This document shows positions 34,301-42,569 of a stretch of DNA of 56,718 nucleotides, piece after piece; positions within the stretch are counted from its first letter, which is position 1, and each line of letters begins with the position of its first letter. The notes under the pieces are model-generated. The model made no database searches and was not told where the DNA came from. It saw only the letters and a list, made by a program, of their open reading frames with translations. Made by a program: the position numbers and the translations under genes. Origin of the DNA: Catellatospora bangladeshensis (lineage in GTDB: Bacteria > Actinomycetota > Actinomycetes > Mycobacteriales > Micromonosporaceae); assembly GCF_016862575.1 (NCBI RefSeq), contig NZ_BONF01000023.1, positions 1 through 56,718 of the forward strand. The letters run 5' to 3'.

Positions 34301-35416
34301 TCAGTGCTCCAGGTAGACCCGCACCGAGCCGGCCTCGGTGGCGTTGCCGTAGTCGTCGAGCACGTGCACGTTGACGGTGACCCAGCCGTTGTCGCGGACG
34401 TTGTTGACGGTGGCGTAGTTGAGGGTCGGCATGGCCGGGGTGAACTCGCGCGCGGTGGCGACCTGGCTGGACACCGCCGGGGTGAGCTGGCAGACCTCGC
34501 CGAACGCGGACTTGGTGCAGCGTTCGATCTGGACGGTCAGCAGCCAGCGGACCGGCCACGAGTCGGGCTGGGTCCAGACGACGACCGGCATGCGGCCCGG
34601 CGGGACGCTGGAGTTGGTGACCGGCTGCGAGATGACCGGCTTGGCGGCCGCGGCGGAGACGCCGAGGTCGACGGTGCTGCCCTTGGCCGCGGACGCGCCG
34701 CCGGGCAGCGACTGCCGGGTGACCGCGCCGGGGCCGCGGGTGTTGTCCCAGCCGAACTGGACGGTGCCCGCGACGAGCCCGGCCTTGGCGAGGGCGGCCT
34801 TGGCGTCGGCGGGCGGCAGGCCGATCAGCTTCGGCACGGCCACCATCACCACCGGCACCGGGCTGGCCGACACCTCGGGCGTGGCCGACACGGACGGCTG
34901 CGGGGTGGTGGCCGCCTCCGGCTCGCCCTCCGGCCAGACGATCCAGGTGACGACGCCGATGACGAGCACGGCCAGCGCGGCCGCCACGACGATCCACCAC
35001 GGGAACGGCTTCTTCTCCGGCGCGGGCGGGGCGGGCACGACGACGGCGACGCGGCGGCTGAGCACCGACGTCTCCTCGGGGGCGTCGGACAGCTCGGCGT
35101 CTCGCTGCGCGCCCAGGCCCAGCGGCGGGGTGAGCCGGGCCTGGAACTCGTAGCGCCCGGCCGGGGCCGTCTGCGGCACGTTGATCTTCACGACCAGGGG
35201 TGCGGTCGCGCCGGGCTTCGGTCGCGGGTATTCCTCCACCGAGAACCACGCCGCGTCCGTCTCCGGGCCGGTGTGGAAGTCGATGCCGGGGCGGCCGGTG
35301 CGCCGGGACTGGTTGGTGATGGTGAAGGTGACCTCGGCCGCGCGGTCCTGGCCCAGGGTCACCTCCGGCGTCGCGGTCGTGATGACCCACTTCTCGTTCT
35401 TGCCGTTCTCGGTCAT
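34301..35416 (-). CDS. Membrane-anchored PASTA protein in CIS operon
   Basis: A 371-residue protein, ATG overlapping the tail-protein-I stop (ATGA). Residues 1-125 form an Ig/CARDB-like beta domain (EVTFTITNQSRRTGRPGIDF, PAGRYEFQARLTPPLG). PEKKPFPWWIVVAAALAVLVI starts a single transmembrane helix at about 140-160. After a Pro/Ser linker comes one PASTA domain (about 190-254; VPKLIGLPPADAKAALAKAG, GAVTRQSLPGG, GSTVDLGVS), then another Ig-like domain (about 260-371). No signal peptide, and basic residues before the helix put the N-terminal domain in the cytoplasm and PASTA outside. PASTA domains bind peptidoglycan fragments. The gene order suggests that this protein ties the baseplate to the cell envelope; this is inference. 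Confidence 0.85.
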   Translation of the reverse strand: MTENGKNEKWVITTATPEVTLGQDRAAEVTFTITNQSRRTGRPGIDFHTGPETDAAWFSVEEYPRPKPGATAPLVVKINVPQTAPAGRYEFQARLTPPLGLGAQRDAELSDAPEETSVLSRRVAVVVPAPPAPEKKPFPWWIVVAAALAVLVIGVVTWIVWPEGEPEAATTPQPSVSATPEVSASPVPVVMVAVPKLIGLPPADAKAALAKAGLVAGTVQFGWDNTRGPGAVTRQSLPGGASAAKGSTVDLGVSAAAAKPVISQPVTNSSVPPGRMPVVVWTQPDSWPVRWLLTVQIERCTKSAFGEVCQLTPAVSSQVATAREFTPAMPTLNYATVNNVRDNGWVTVNVHVLDDYGNATEAGSVRVYLEH

Positions 35417-35874
35417 TCCAGGACTCCCATTTCGAAGGTGGTGGCGGCCGGCTTGTCCAGCTCGACGATGTGCCGGACCCGTTCGGCCAGGCCGGATCCG
35501 GCGGGGATGCGCACGATCAGGTGGAACGGGCGCTCGGCCGACTCCTCGATCTCGATCTCGGTGAGGCCGGTGGCGAGGGCGACCGCGTCGCGCAGCCCTT
35601 CGCGGGTGCCGCGCGACTGCGCGAGTGCGGTTCCGTGGGCGACCAGGTCGCGGTTGGCGCCCAGGTGGTCGACCGCGACCCAGCGGGCCAGGAAAGGCAC
35701 CAGGCGGTCCGGGCAGCGGTACGGGTGGAACAGGTCCTCGACCGAGTCCAGGCGCTGTTCGCCGGACTCGTGCAGGGCCTCCATCACGTCCAGCAGCGCC
35801 CACAGCACCCCGGACGGGTGCATCGCCCGCTGGTAGGCGGCGGGGAGCAGCGCGGCGATCGCGTCACGGTGCAT
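35413..35874 (-). CDS. Phage tail protein I-like baseplate component
   Basis: A 153-residue protein of the P2 tail protein I family as found in contractile systems of actinomycetes. Helical N-terminal part (LLPAAYQRAMHPSGVLWALLDVMEALHESG), the family's FHPYRCPDRLVPFLARWVAVD segment (split FHPYRCPDRLVPFLARW), then SRGTREGLRDAVALATGL and a C-terminal beta region (PFHLIVRIPAGSG). In phages this protein joins gpJ in the baseplate wedge. Its start lies inside the end of the gpJ-like gene (11-base overlap), and its stop overlaps the ATG of the PASTA gene. Confidence 0.88.
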   Translation of the reverse strand: MHRDAIAALLPAAYQRAMHPSGVLWALLDVMEALHESGEQRLDSVEDLFHPYRCPDRLVPFLARWVAVDHLGANRDLVAHGTALAQSRGTREGLRDAVALATGLTEIEIEESAERPFHLIVRIPAGSGLAERVRHIVELDKPAATTFEMGVLE

Positions 35875-38398
35875 CGTCGATCACCACCTCGATGTCGTGC
35901 TCGCCCGAGACGAGCAGCCAGGTCGGCGGGATGGTGACGAGCTGGCGCAGCTCCGTGTCGGCCGCCGACGCCCACAGCGCCGGGCCGGTGCGCACGTGCG
36001 TGCCGCGGTTGCCGCCCGCGAACACGCGGCTGCCTGCGGCGAGGGTCCGCACCGGCTCGAACCGGGTCCGGTCGCGCAGCGGCAGGCCGCAGTTGACCGA
36101 CGGCGACTCCCACTGCGGCGTCGCGGCGGCCGTGTCGAGCTGCAGGACTCCGCCGCTCTGGCTGGCGGCGTACGCGATGGTGTCGGTGAAGTCGAGGCCC
36201 CAGCAGGTGCCGCCGGTCCACCCGGCGGCCAGCGGCTGCCAGCGCACGTCGGCCTCGAACAGCCGGGCCCGGTAGCAGCCCGCGCCGGGCTTGCGCGGGT
36301 CGGTGGTGCCGGTGCCGACCCACAGCACCGTGTCCGGGCCGTCGAGCTGCACGGCCAGCGCCCGGGTGTCGACGCCGTTCAGGCCGACGTGCTGGAACGT
36401 GCCCGGCCGGCCCCCGGCGGTGGACAGGTACACGCCGTACGTGGTCTCGGCGGCCAGGGCCACGCCCCACACGCCGCGCTCGGACACGAACGCGCGCACC
36501 GAGTTGAAGCCCCGGTCCTGGTCCTTGGCGTCCACGATGATCTGCAGCGGCACCGCGCCGTCCAGCAGCGACATCTCGTACAGGCCGACGTCGGTGGCCA
36601 GCAGCAGCGACACCGCCTCCTCGCGGTCGATCCACGCCGCCTCCAGCACCACGGCGTCGATCTCGGTCAGCTGCCGCCACGTCTCGCCCAGGTCGGCCGA
36701 CACGTGTACGCAGGAGCCGCCCTCCTCCAGGTTCGTCACCACCGCGACCCAGCCGGGGCGGGCGACCACGCCCGGCCGGTCGGACACCGGCGCGGGGAGC
36801 ACCTGCCGCACGGACTGGCCGGGGAACGCGGTGACCAGCTCCCAGCCGACGCCGTCGTTGGTGGACCGGAAGACCTGCTCGCCGCCGCCCGCGTACCAGG
36901 TGCCGGGCTGGTAGCCGTCGGCGGCGATGGAGCTGACGTCGCGGCTGGGCGCGTGCTCCAGCACGAACCGCACGTCGTCGACGTAGCGCACGCCGGGCTC
37001 GGCCTGCTCCAGGATCCGGTACACGTTCGACGCGCGCAGCGGCTCGCCGAACGTCCAGCCCTCGACGGTCGCGGGCGCGGGCAGCGGGCTGATCGTCTGG
37101 TGCAGCCGGTCGTGGATACGGCGGCGCACCGCGTCGACGTCCTCCTGGCGGCCGACGACGACCCGGCCCTTGACCGCGACCGACTTGTAGCGGGCCCAGG
37201 TCGTGGTGACCGAGGTGCCCAGCGCGCGGCGGCGGTCCAGGTCGGCCTGGGTGTGCAGGCGTACCTCGTCGAGCTGTCGTTCCAGCAGCGCGGACACGGG
37301 CAGCCGCCAGCCGGGGCGGGACGCCTCGGGCACGTACGGCACCAGCGTCACCTCGACCTCGCCCGGCCGGGCGAACGACCACATCGACGCCCGGGTGAAC
37401 GCCCGCGCCCGCGCCACGGCCGGGGAACCGGCGGTGGCCAGCAGCTCGAAGTCGCGGGCGGTGACGGCGCGGTGCAGGCTGAACAGCTCGTACGGGCCGC
37501 GCCGGGCGGCGGCGTCGACCTGCTCGATGTCGCGCCCGCCGCGCGCCGCCTCGGCGTTGGTGACGCGTACGCCCGCGATCGGGTCGCGCAGGGCGGTCAG
37601 CGTCCCGGCGGCCACGTTGCCGTGCGCGCCGCCGCCGACGCGATACCAGAGCCGGATCTCGCGGTGGGCGGCCGGGACCGCGCCGGGCACCGTGCCGCCG
37701 TCCAGCGCCGGGGCGAAGGTGACCACCCCGGCGGCCGGGTCGAGCAGGTAGGCGCGGTCGTCGGGGCCGAGCCCCGCGAACGTCTCGACCCGCTGCCAGA
37801 TCTCGAAGGTACGGCCCTCGAAGTCGCGCGCCGCGCCTGTCGCCGGGCCGGACGCCTGCACGCCGAGCATCACCTCCAGCGGCTCGCCGGTCGTCGCCAG
37901 CGGCGCGCGCGCCACCCGCAGGACCTGGCCGGGCAGCCCCGTACCCAGGCCCAGCAGCTCGCCGTCGACCAGCTCGCAGTGGTAGGCGCGCACCCGCGCC
38001 TCGGTCTCGCCTTCGGCGAGCACGGCAGGGGCGGTGGTGGTGAACACGACCGGCTGCGGGTCGGCGCCGCGGGCGGCCACGACCCGGGTGCCCGCCGGGA
38101 TGGCGATGCGCCCGGTCTCGGCACCGGACCGGGTGAACGTCAGCTCGGCCCAGGCCGCCGCGGGCGGGCGGCGGGTGACCCCGAGCAGGTTCAGGAACTC
38201 CAGGTACGCCTTCTCCGGCAGCCGGTTGAGCCGGTACAGCATCACCTCGGTCAGGTAGGCGAACGCCTCCAGCAGCGCCATGCCCGGGTCGTGCACGGAC
38301 AGATCGGTCCAGTCCGGGCACGAGCGCCGCACCCGGTCGCGGGCCTCGGCGACGAGGTCGGGAAACGTGCGGTCGTCCAGGTTCGGCACGGGGATCAT
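35864..38398 (-). CDS. Baseplate J-like protein fused to Asp-box beta-propeller
   Basis: An 844-residue protein. Residues ~1-480 match the large actinobacterial baseplate assembly proteins related to phage gpJ/eCIS Afp11: VRRSCPDWTDLSVHDPGMALLE, EAFAYLTEVMLYRLNRLPEKA, HRAVTARDFELLATAG and VRRRIHDRLHQTISPLP. The C-terminal part (~490-840) contains Asp-box (BNR) repeats: FRSTNDGVGWELV near 509 and VHVSADLGETWRQL near 564, with further repeated W.G and Y.S units, which indicates a beta-propeller. The first part should build the baseplate wedge; the propeller could be a receptor- or envelope-facing domain. Only one such wedge protein is present, where eCIS loci usually encode two. Overlaps neighbours by 4 and 11 bases. 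Confidence 0.88.
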   Translation of the reverse strand: MIPVPNLDDRTFPDLVAEARDRVRRSCPDWTDLSVHDPGMALLEAFAYLTEVMLYRLNRLPEKAYLEFLNLLGVTRRPPAAAWAELTFTRSGAETGRIAIPAGTRVVAARGADPQPVVFTTTAPAVLAEGETEARVRAYHCELVDGELLGLGTGLPGQVLRVARAPLATTGEPLEVMLGVQASGPATGAARDFEGRTFEIWQRVETFAGLGPDDRAYLLDPAAGVVTFAPALDGGTVPGAVPAAHREIRLWYRVGGGAHGNVAAGTLTALRDPIAGVRVTNAEAARGGRDIEQVDAAARRGPYELFSLHRAVTARDFELLATAGSPAVARARAFTRASMWSFARPGEVEVTLVPYVPEASRPGWRLPVSALLERQLDEVRLHTQADLDRRRALGTSVTTTWARYKSVAVKGRVVVGRQEDVDAVRRRIHDRLHQTISPLPAPATVEGWTFGEPLRASNVYRILEQAEPGVRYVDDVRFVLEHAPSRDVSSIAADGYQPGTWYAGGGEQVFRSTNDGVGWELVTAFPGQSVRQVLPAPVSDRPGVVARPGWVAVVTNLEEGGSCVHVSADLGETWRQLTEIDAVVLEAAWIDREEAVSLLLATDVGLYEMSLLDGAVPLQIIVDAKDQDRGFNSVRAFVSERGVWGVALAAETTYGVYLSTAGGRPGTFQHVGLNGVDTRALAVQLDGPDTVLWVGTGTTDPRKPGAGCYRARLFEADVRWQPLAAGWTGGTCWGLDFTDTIAYAASQSGGVLQLDTAAATPQWESPSVNCGLPLRDRTRFEPVRTLAAGSRVFAGGNRGTHVRTGPALWASAADTELRQLVTIPPTWLLVSGEHDIEVVIDDAP

Positions 38399-38790
38399 GA
38401 CTGTTCTCCGAGGTCGATGGGGTAGTCGAGGGCGCCTTCGGCCAGCGTCTGCCGGACCCGGTAGCGCAGGTGCACGTTGAGCCGCGAGGCGATGTCGGGA
38501 TCAGGGTCGGCGTCGACCTGCTCGATCTCGATGCGCGGCTCCCAGCGCTCCAGCGCGTGGCGCACGTAGTGGATGGCCAGGCCGGCGGTGGTCTGGTCGT
38601 TCGGCGCGAACAGCAGCCGGTGCAGGTGGGAGCCGTAGTCGGGGCGCATCAGCCGCTCCCCCGGCACGGTGCCGAGCAGCAGGATGATGGCCTGGCGGAT
38701 CGCGTCGTCGCCGTGGACGAACGCGACCCGGCCGGCGGCCGAGGTGACGAGCCCTTCGCCCTCGGCGAAGCGCAGGGAGGTGATGCTCAT
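38395..38790 (-). CDS. gp25/GPW-like baseplate wedge protein
   Basis: A 131-residue protein of the gp25/GPW family (eCIS Afp9, T6SS TssE relatives): VHGDDAIRQAIILLLGTVPGERLMRPDYGS (split DDAIRQAIILLLGT and PGERLMRPDYGS), LHRLLFAPNDQTT and HALERWEPRIEIEQV. The P-G-E-R/RPDYGS segment corresponds to the conserved core that contacts the sheath start and the gpJ-type protein. The ATG at 38790 overlaps the previous stop (ATGA), which excludes a longer frame; the stop overlaps the next ATG. Confidence 0.92.
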   Translation of the reverse strand: MSITSLRFAEGEGLVTSAAGRVAFVHGDDAIRQAIILLLGTVPGERLMRPDYGSHLHRLLFAPNDQTTAGLAIHYVRHALERWEPRIEIEQVDADPDPDIASRLNVHLRYRVRQTLAEGALDYPIDLGEQS

Positions 38791-39125
38791 GCGGATGCCT
38801 CCACGAAGGACTGGCCGGGGATGCGGACGCGGTAGTGGACGGTGCCCGGGACCGTGCCGTCGGTGAGGCCGTCGAGGCTGTCCAGCACGACGGCGTCGCC
38901 GTCGATGCGGATCCACTCGCTGTAGCCGGTGAACACGCGCAGCGTCTTCACGCAGGGCTTCATGGTCGCGCCGATGTTCGGGCAGCGGGCGATGGCACGG
39001 CCCTGCGGGTCGTCGTCGACGAGCACCGGGTGCCCGGCGATCTCGACCCAGTGCTGCGACGGGTTGTTCTCGACCTTGCCGTCGTGGTCGCAGCGCACGT
39101 CGAAGGAGGTGTCGACGAGTCTCAT
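38787..39125 (-). CDS. Small protein at the PAAR/spike-tip position
   Basis: A 112-residue protein lying between the spike and gp25 genes, where eCIS loci encode a PAAR-like tip. It contains several cysteines in CDHDG, ARCPNIGATMKPCVKTLRV and an Ile/Gly-rich beta segment GYSEWIRIDGDAVVLDSLDG, ending HYRVRIPGQSFVEA. Metal binding by the cysteines and the His near HDG is plausible. It lacks the plain PAAR repeats, so assignment as a spike-tip or spike-associated protein rests on position and on similarity to small proteins in other actinobacterial contractile loci. Four-base overlaps on both sides. Confidence 0.6.
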   Translation of the reverse strand: MRLVDTSFDVRCDHDGKVENNPSQHWVEIAGHPVLVDDDPQGRAIARCPNIGATMKPCVKTLRVFTGYSEWIRIDGDAVVLDSLDGLTDGTVPGTVHYRVRIPGQSFVEASA

Positions 39126-40606
39126 CCCGGGATCACCCCGGTGGGCAGGCCCGGCACGAGCGCCCGCTCGAAGTCGACGTTGGCGGCGCGGATGGTCATC
39201 CGGTGGCCGGGAGCCTCGATGACCAGGTCGGTGCGCGCCAGCAGGCGGACCTTGCCGGGGGCGAGTTCGAGCGTGCTGCCGTCGTCGTTGGACAACTTGA
39301 TCGACTTCTCGGTGTCGTCGACGACCACCCGCTGGCCGCCGGGGCTGTGCAGGCTCCACCGGCGTACGCGCCCGCCGCTGACCCCGCTGTCGGGCGGCGA
39401 CTGGGCGCCGAAGACCGCGCCGAGCACGATCGCCTCGGCCGGGTCCTCGTGCGGCAGGGCCAGCACGACCAGGTCACCGGGGTCGGGCAGCGCGACGACG
39501 CCCTTGCCCGGCCCCGCGCCGGGACACAGCACCGCCAGCCAGCCCAGATCCAGCTCGCCGTGTCCGGGCAGGACCACCCGCACCCGGCCGTAGCCGTCGG
39601 GGTCGTCCACGTCGGTCACCCGCCCCAGCGCGACGGCGGCGGCCGTGGGCTGCGCCAGGCCCTCCGGTGGCTCGGTCGAGAACACCGTGCGGTACCCGTC
39701 GGCGTCGATCGTGTGCACGGCCGTGCACACCGGGTACGTCCCGTCGACGGCCTCGCCGACGCCCGCGATCTCGACCGCCCGGCCGGGCCGCAGGTCCGGA
39801 TCGCCCTGGGCGGTGCCGCTGACGCACAGCACCCGCGCCGCGGCCCGGTCCAGCGCCGCCTGCGCCGCCTCGGCCTGCTGCCCGGCGGGCTGGTCGATGA
39901 GCGCCCGGTCCGTGCCGTCCAGCCCCGGCACCGGCGCCGCCGGTCCGGGACGGTAGCCCGGGGCACCGGCCCGGCCCGTGGTGAACTCGCCCTTGCCCGG
40001 ATGCCAGCCATACGTCGCGACGGCGGCGACGGCCCGGTCGGCATGCCCCTCCACCCGGCACTGCCACAGCGTGTCGCCGAACTTCAGCGGCACGGCGGCC
40101 CCGCGCGGGCGCAGCGTGTCCAGGACCAGCGCCGAGCCGTCGAGCACCGGGTAGCGGCCCAGGCGCCCGGCGGCGCGGGCGAGCAGGTCCCAGTCGGTGG
40201 CCCGGTGCTGGAGCAGCCGCTCCAGCGGCGGCCCCGGGTCGGGGCAGCGCACCGTCAGGCCGAGGTCGGCGGTCAGCTCGCGGGCCAGGTCGGCCAGGGT
40301 CACGCCGGTGAACACGCGGGGACGCTGGCGGGCGCGCAGCCGGTGCAGCAGGTCGTGGGCCACGACCGTCCAGCCCGTCTCCGAACCCGGCCCGCGCACC
40401 AGCTCCACCGTGCTGACCTCGCCGTCGAACAGCTCCCGGTCGCCGACGTCGAGCCGCAGCCGCGCCCCGAACGGCCAGCCGGCCGCGGTGTGCATGGTCA
40501 GCTCGGCCTGCGCGGGCAGCCCGATCCGGCGGGTGACCCGCACCGACAGGACCCGGCCGGGCACGGGCGCGCCGTCGAGGCGCACCGAGACAACAGGAAT
40601 GATCAT
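39122..40606 (-). CDS. VgrG/gpD-like central spike protein (Afp8-type)
   Basis: A 494-residue spike protein. The N-terminal gpD/gp27-like hub part (about 1-330) includes VSVRLDGAPVPGRVLSVRV, FTGVTLADLARELTADLGL and ERLLQHRATDWDLLARAAGR, the typical region of phage late control D proteins. The C-terminal gp5/VgrG OB-fold (about 335-420) reads GRVTDVDDPDGYGRVRVVLPG, LGWLAVLCPGAG, PDPGDLVVLALPHEDP and AIVLGAVFGA, followed by the spike stem (SPGGQRVVVDDTEKSIKLSN). A trimer would pierce the target membrane and hold the tip protein. No additional C-terminal effector domain. Overlaps both neighbours by four bases. Confidence 0.93.
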   Translation of the reverse strand: MIIPVVSVRLDGAPVPGRVLSVRVTRRIGLPAQAELTMHTAAGWPFGARLRLDVGDRELFDGEVSTVELVRGPGSETGWTVVAHDLLHRLRARQRPRVFTGVTLADLARELTADLGLTVRCPDPGPPLERLLQHRATDWDLLARAAGRLGRYPVLDGSALVLDTLRPRGAAVPLKFGDTLWQCRVEGHADRAVAAVATYGWHPGKGEFTTGRAGAPGYRPGPAAPVPGLDGTDRALIDQPAGQQAEAAQAALDRAAARVLCVSGTAQGDPDLRPGRAVEIAGVGEAVDGTYPVCTAVHTIDADGYRTVFSTEPPEGLAQPTAAAVALGRVTDVDDPDGYGRVRVVLPGHGELDLGWLAVLCPGAGPGKGVVALPDPGDLVVLALPHEDPAEAIVLGAVFGAQSPPDSGVSGGRVRRWSLHSPGGQRVVVDDTEKSIKLSNDDGSTLELAPGKVRLLARTDLVIEAPGHRMTIRAANVDFERALVPGLPTGVIPG

Positions 40607-41241
40607 GACGGGACTCCGAGGACGGACCCGGCCCGCAAGGCCAGGGGGTTGTCGATGCCGTTGTGCTCAGCCAGCTCCCGCCACCGCGTCGGGTCGCCCA
40701 GCGCCTCCGCCGCCAGCAGGTCGAACCTGGCCCCGCCGCCGCCCGACCCGTCCCCGGTGGCCTGCACGGCCGCCGCGGCGGTCGGCGCCGGGGGCGCGGC
40801 GGGCTCGCCCTCGCTACGCACCAGCTTGAGCCGCAGCCAGGAGCGGCGCGGCGTGCCGGAGGCGTCGATCGCGTCCAGGCGCTCGGCCACGTTCACCACG
40901 ACCCCGGGCAGGTTCCAGGTCTTGCCCCACACGAGCCGGACCAGCGGCGGCCTGCCCTCACCGTTCTCGGCGAGGTGCCACAGCCGCCCGGTGAGCCGGC
41001 GTACGTCGTCGGGCCGGTGCGCGGGCTCGACCAGGTCCACGTCGAACAGCAGGTCGAGCACCAGCTCGGTGCGGCCGCCGCCGGTGAACAGCAGCGCGTC
41101 GTCGACACCCGTGCCGACCACCGCGCCGGGCAGCGCCGCCGGGCGCACGCCGGCGATTCTGCGTACCACCAGGGTCTCGGGGTTGACCAGGCAGTCGATG
41201 CGCTCGCCCGTGGCGTCGACGAGAAAGGCTATGCGTTCCAC
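40603..41241 (-). CDS. LysM baseplate hub protein (Afp7-type)
   Basis: About 212 residues from the GTG at 41241 with GGAGGG six bases upstream. The N-terminal part (ERIAFLVDATGERIDCLVNPETLVVRR, split at CLVNPETLVVRR) and LFTGGGRTELVLDLLFDVDL match the phage tail/Afp7 family that bridges tube and spike. A linker rich in Ala, Pro and Gly follows (about 150-180). The C-terminal LysM motif reads LAAEALGDPTRWRELAEHNG and NPLALRAGSVLGVP. In contractile machines this LysM is a protein-protein contact, not necessarily a peptidoglycan binder. Its 5' end overlaps the preceding gene by 13 bases. Confidence 0.9.
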   Translation of the reverse strand: MERIAFLVDATGERIDCLVNPETLVVRRIAGVRPAALPGAVVGTGVDDALLFTGGGRTELVLDLLFDVDLVEPAHRPDDVRRLTGRLWHLAENGEGRPPLVRLVWGKTWNLPGVVVNVAERLDAIDASGTPRRSWLRLKLVRSEGEPAAPPAPTAAAAVQATGDGSGGGGARFDLLAAEALGDPTRWRELAEHNGIDNPLALRAGSVLGVPS

Positions 41242-42569
41242 GACGAGCCCTCCTGTTGGCGTTGCCGCAGCTTGGTGCGGTCGGGATCGGTTCCGGGCGG
41301 CACGGTGACCGCCCACAGCGCGGTGTCGTCGAGCAGCCGGGGCCACCGCTCCTGCTCCCCCGCCGCGTCCTCCCCCGCGAGCGCGGGCCAAGGCGCGGCC
41401 ACGACCGCCGCCGCCTCGGCTCCGGAGGACTCCGGCAGGACGGCCCGCGTGCGCAGCTCCGCACGGCCCGTCGGCTGCTGCGGCCCGAGCCGGCCCGGCG
41501 CGGTGTCCACGTGGGCCGCCGCCGCCCGAGCGATGCCGGGACCAAGGTCGGCGGACCTGACCGCGAAGGGCCGGGAGTCGGCGGGACGGCCCGGCGTCGG
41601 GATCCGGGCCGGGCCGGTCACGCGCGGCTCCGCCTCGGGCCGGGTGTGGTCGTCCGCGGCCCACAACTCCTGAGTTGTATCCACAACACAGGAGTTGTGG
41701 CCCCGCGCAGCAGTTGCCGCCTCCCCGGCAGCCGGCCCGTGCGCGGGCGGCCGTGCCGATTCGCCACCCGGCCGCCCCGCAAAAGGAACCGGCCGGCCTG
41801 CCGTCTCCGAAGGAGTGGTGAGGTCCGCGGGCGGCAACTCCTGGGTTGCCTCCGCATCACCGGTGTTGCCGGACCGGGACGTGGTTGGTGCCGCGGTGGC
41901 ACCGGCCTCGGTCCGCCCGGCGCCCGCGCCGACGTCGAGCGTCCGCCCGACGGCCGGCGACTCCACGTCCTGCGCACCGGTCGAGGTCACGGCATGACCA
42001 GGCTGCGCCGCCACGAAAGGTGTCGTGGCAGGCGGGTAGCCCTCCGCCGCGATCCGCGCCGGGGCAGGTCCGGGCAGCGCTGCCGGGGCAGTTCCGGGAT
42101 CTGCCTCGCTCGACGCCGTGGTGGGCGCCGGTCTCGCTTGCGTCGGGAGGGAGGGTGCCGTGGGCGGTGCCGTCCAAGCCGGTCGCGGCCCGGCCACGCC
42201 GGACCACGACGAGTCTGGCGCACTGGCGGCGCCGGGGCCCTGGTCCGGCCAGCGGACCGCCTCGACACGATCGCCGGTCCGGCCGTCGAGCCATCGCCCG
42301 GCGCCGAACTGTGCGAGCGCCGCCGGAGCACTGACCGTGGGCGGGCCGTCGGGCGACCCCACCCATGGTGCGGCGGGGCCGTCCAGCGCGGGGTAGGCCG
42401 GGGCGGCCGGGCGGAGGACGGGGGTGGGCGGGGCGTCCGGGGCGGGCGTGCGCCCACCGAGCCGGATCGCCCCGTCCGTGGATGCGGGCGTCCCCGGCTG
42501 GGGAGCGGCGCCCCTCAGGCCGAGGAGGCGCCGCAGCCAGCCGAGCACGTCACGCAGCCGCGCCGACAC
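41229..42569 (-). CDS. Long disordered Pro/Ala-rich protein at Afp6 position
   Basis: A 446-residue protein from a GTG that overlaps the tube gene by 20 bases (GGGAG upstream). The N-terminus MSARLRDVLGWLRRLLGLRG is a short amphipathic helix. Residues ~25-400 are low complexity (Ala, Pro, Gly, Thr, Ser). A degenerate repeat occurs twice: GDAEATQELPPADLTTPSE and VVDTTQELWAADDHTRPE. The C-terminus RWPRLLDDTALWAVTVPPG then TDPDRTKLRQRQQEGSSWNA looks ordered and conserved-type. Position between tube and LysM genes corresponds to eCIS gene 6. The middle could be a tape measure or a flexible linker, but nothing in the sequence proves this. Confidence 0.7.
   Translation of the reverse strand: MSARLRDVLGWLRRLLGLRGAAPQPGTPASTDGAIRLGGRTPAPDAPPTPVLRPAAPAYPALDGPAAPWVGSPDGPPTVSAPAALAQFGAGRWLDGRTGDRVEAVRWPDQGPGAASAPDSSWSGVAGPRPAWTAPPTAPSLPTQARPAPTTASSEADPGTAPAALPGPAPARIAAEGYPPATTPFVAAQPGHAVTSTGAQDVESPAVGRTLDVGAGAGRTEAGATAAPTTSRSGNTGDAEATQELPPADLTTPSETAGRPVPFAGRPGGESARPPAHGPAAGEAATAARGHNSCVVDTTQELWAADDHTRPEAEPRVTGPARIPTPGRPADSRPFAVRSADLGPGIARAAAAHVDTAPGRLGPQQPTGRAELRTRAVLPESSGAEAAAVVAAPWPALAGEDAAGEQERWPRLLDDTALWAVTVPPGTDPDRTKLRQRQQEGSSWNA
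41661..41700. repeat. Inverted repeat inside the disordered-protein gene
   Basis: CCACAACTCCTG (41661-41672) and CAGGAGTTGTGG (41689-41700) form 12-bp arms around 16 bases that can pair further (TTGT/ACAA). CAACTCCTG recurs at 41836-41844 inside a second small palindrome GGCAAC-TCCTGG-GTTGCC (41833-41850). These patches are clearly less GC-rich than the gene around them and coincide with the repeated TQEL peptide units. Confidence 0.6.
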
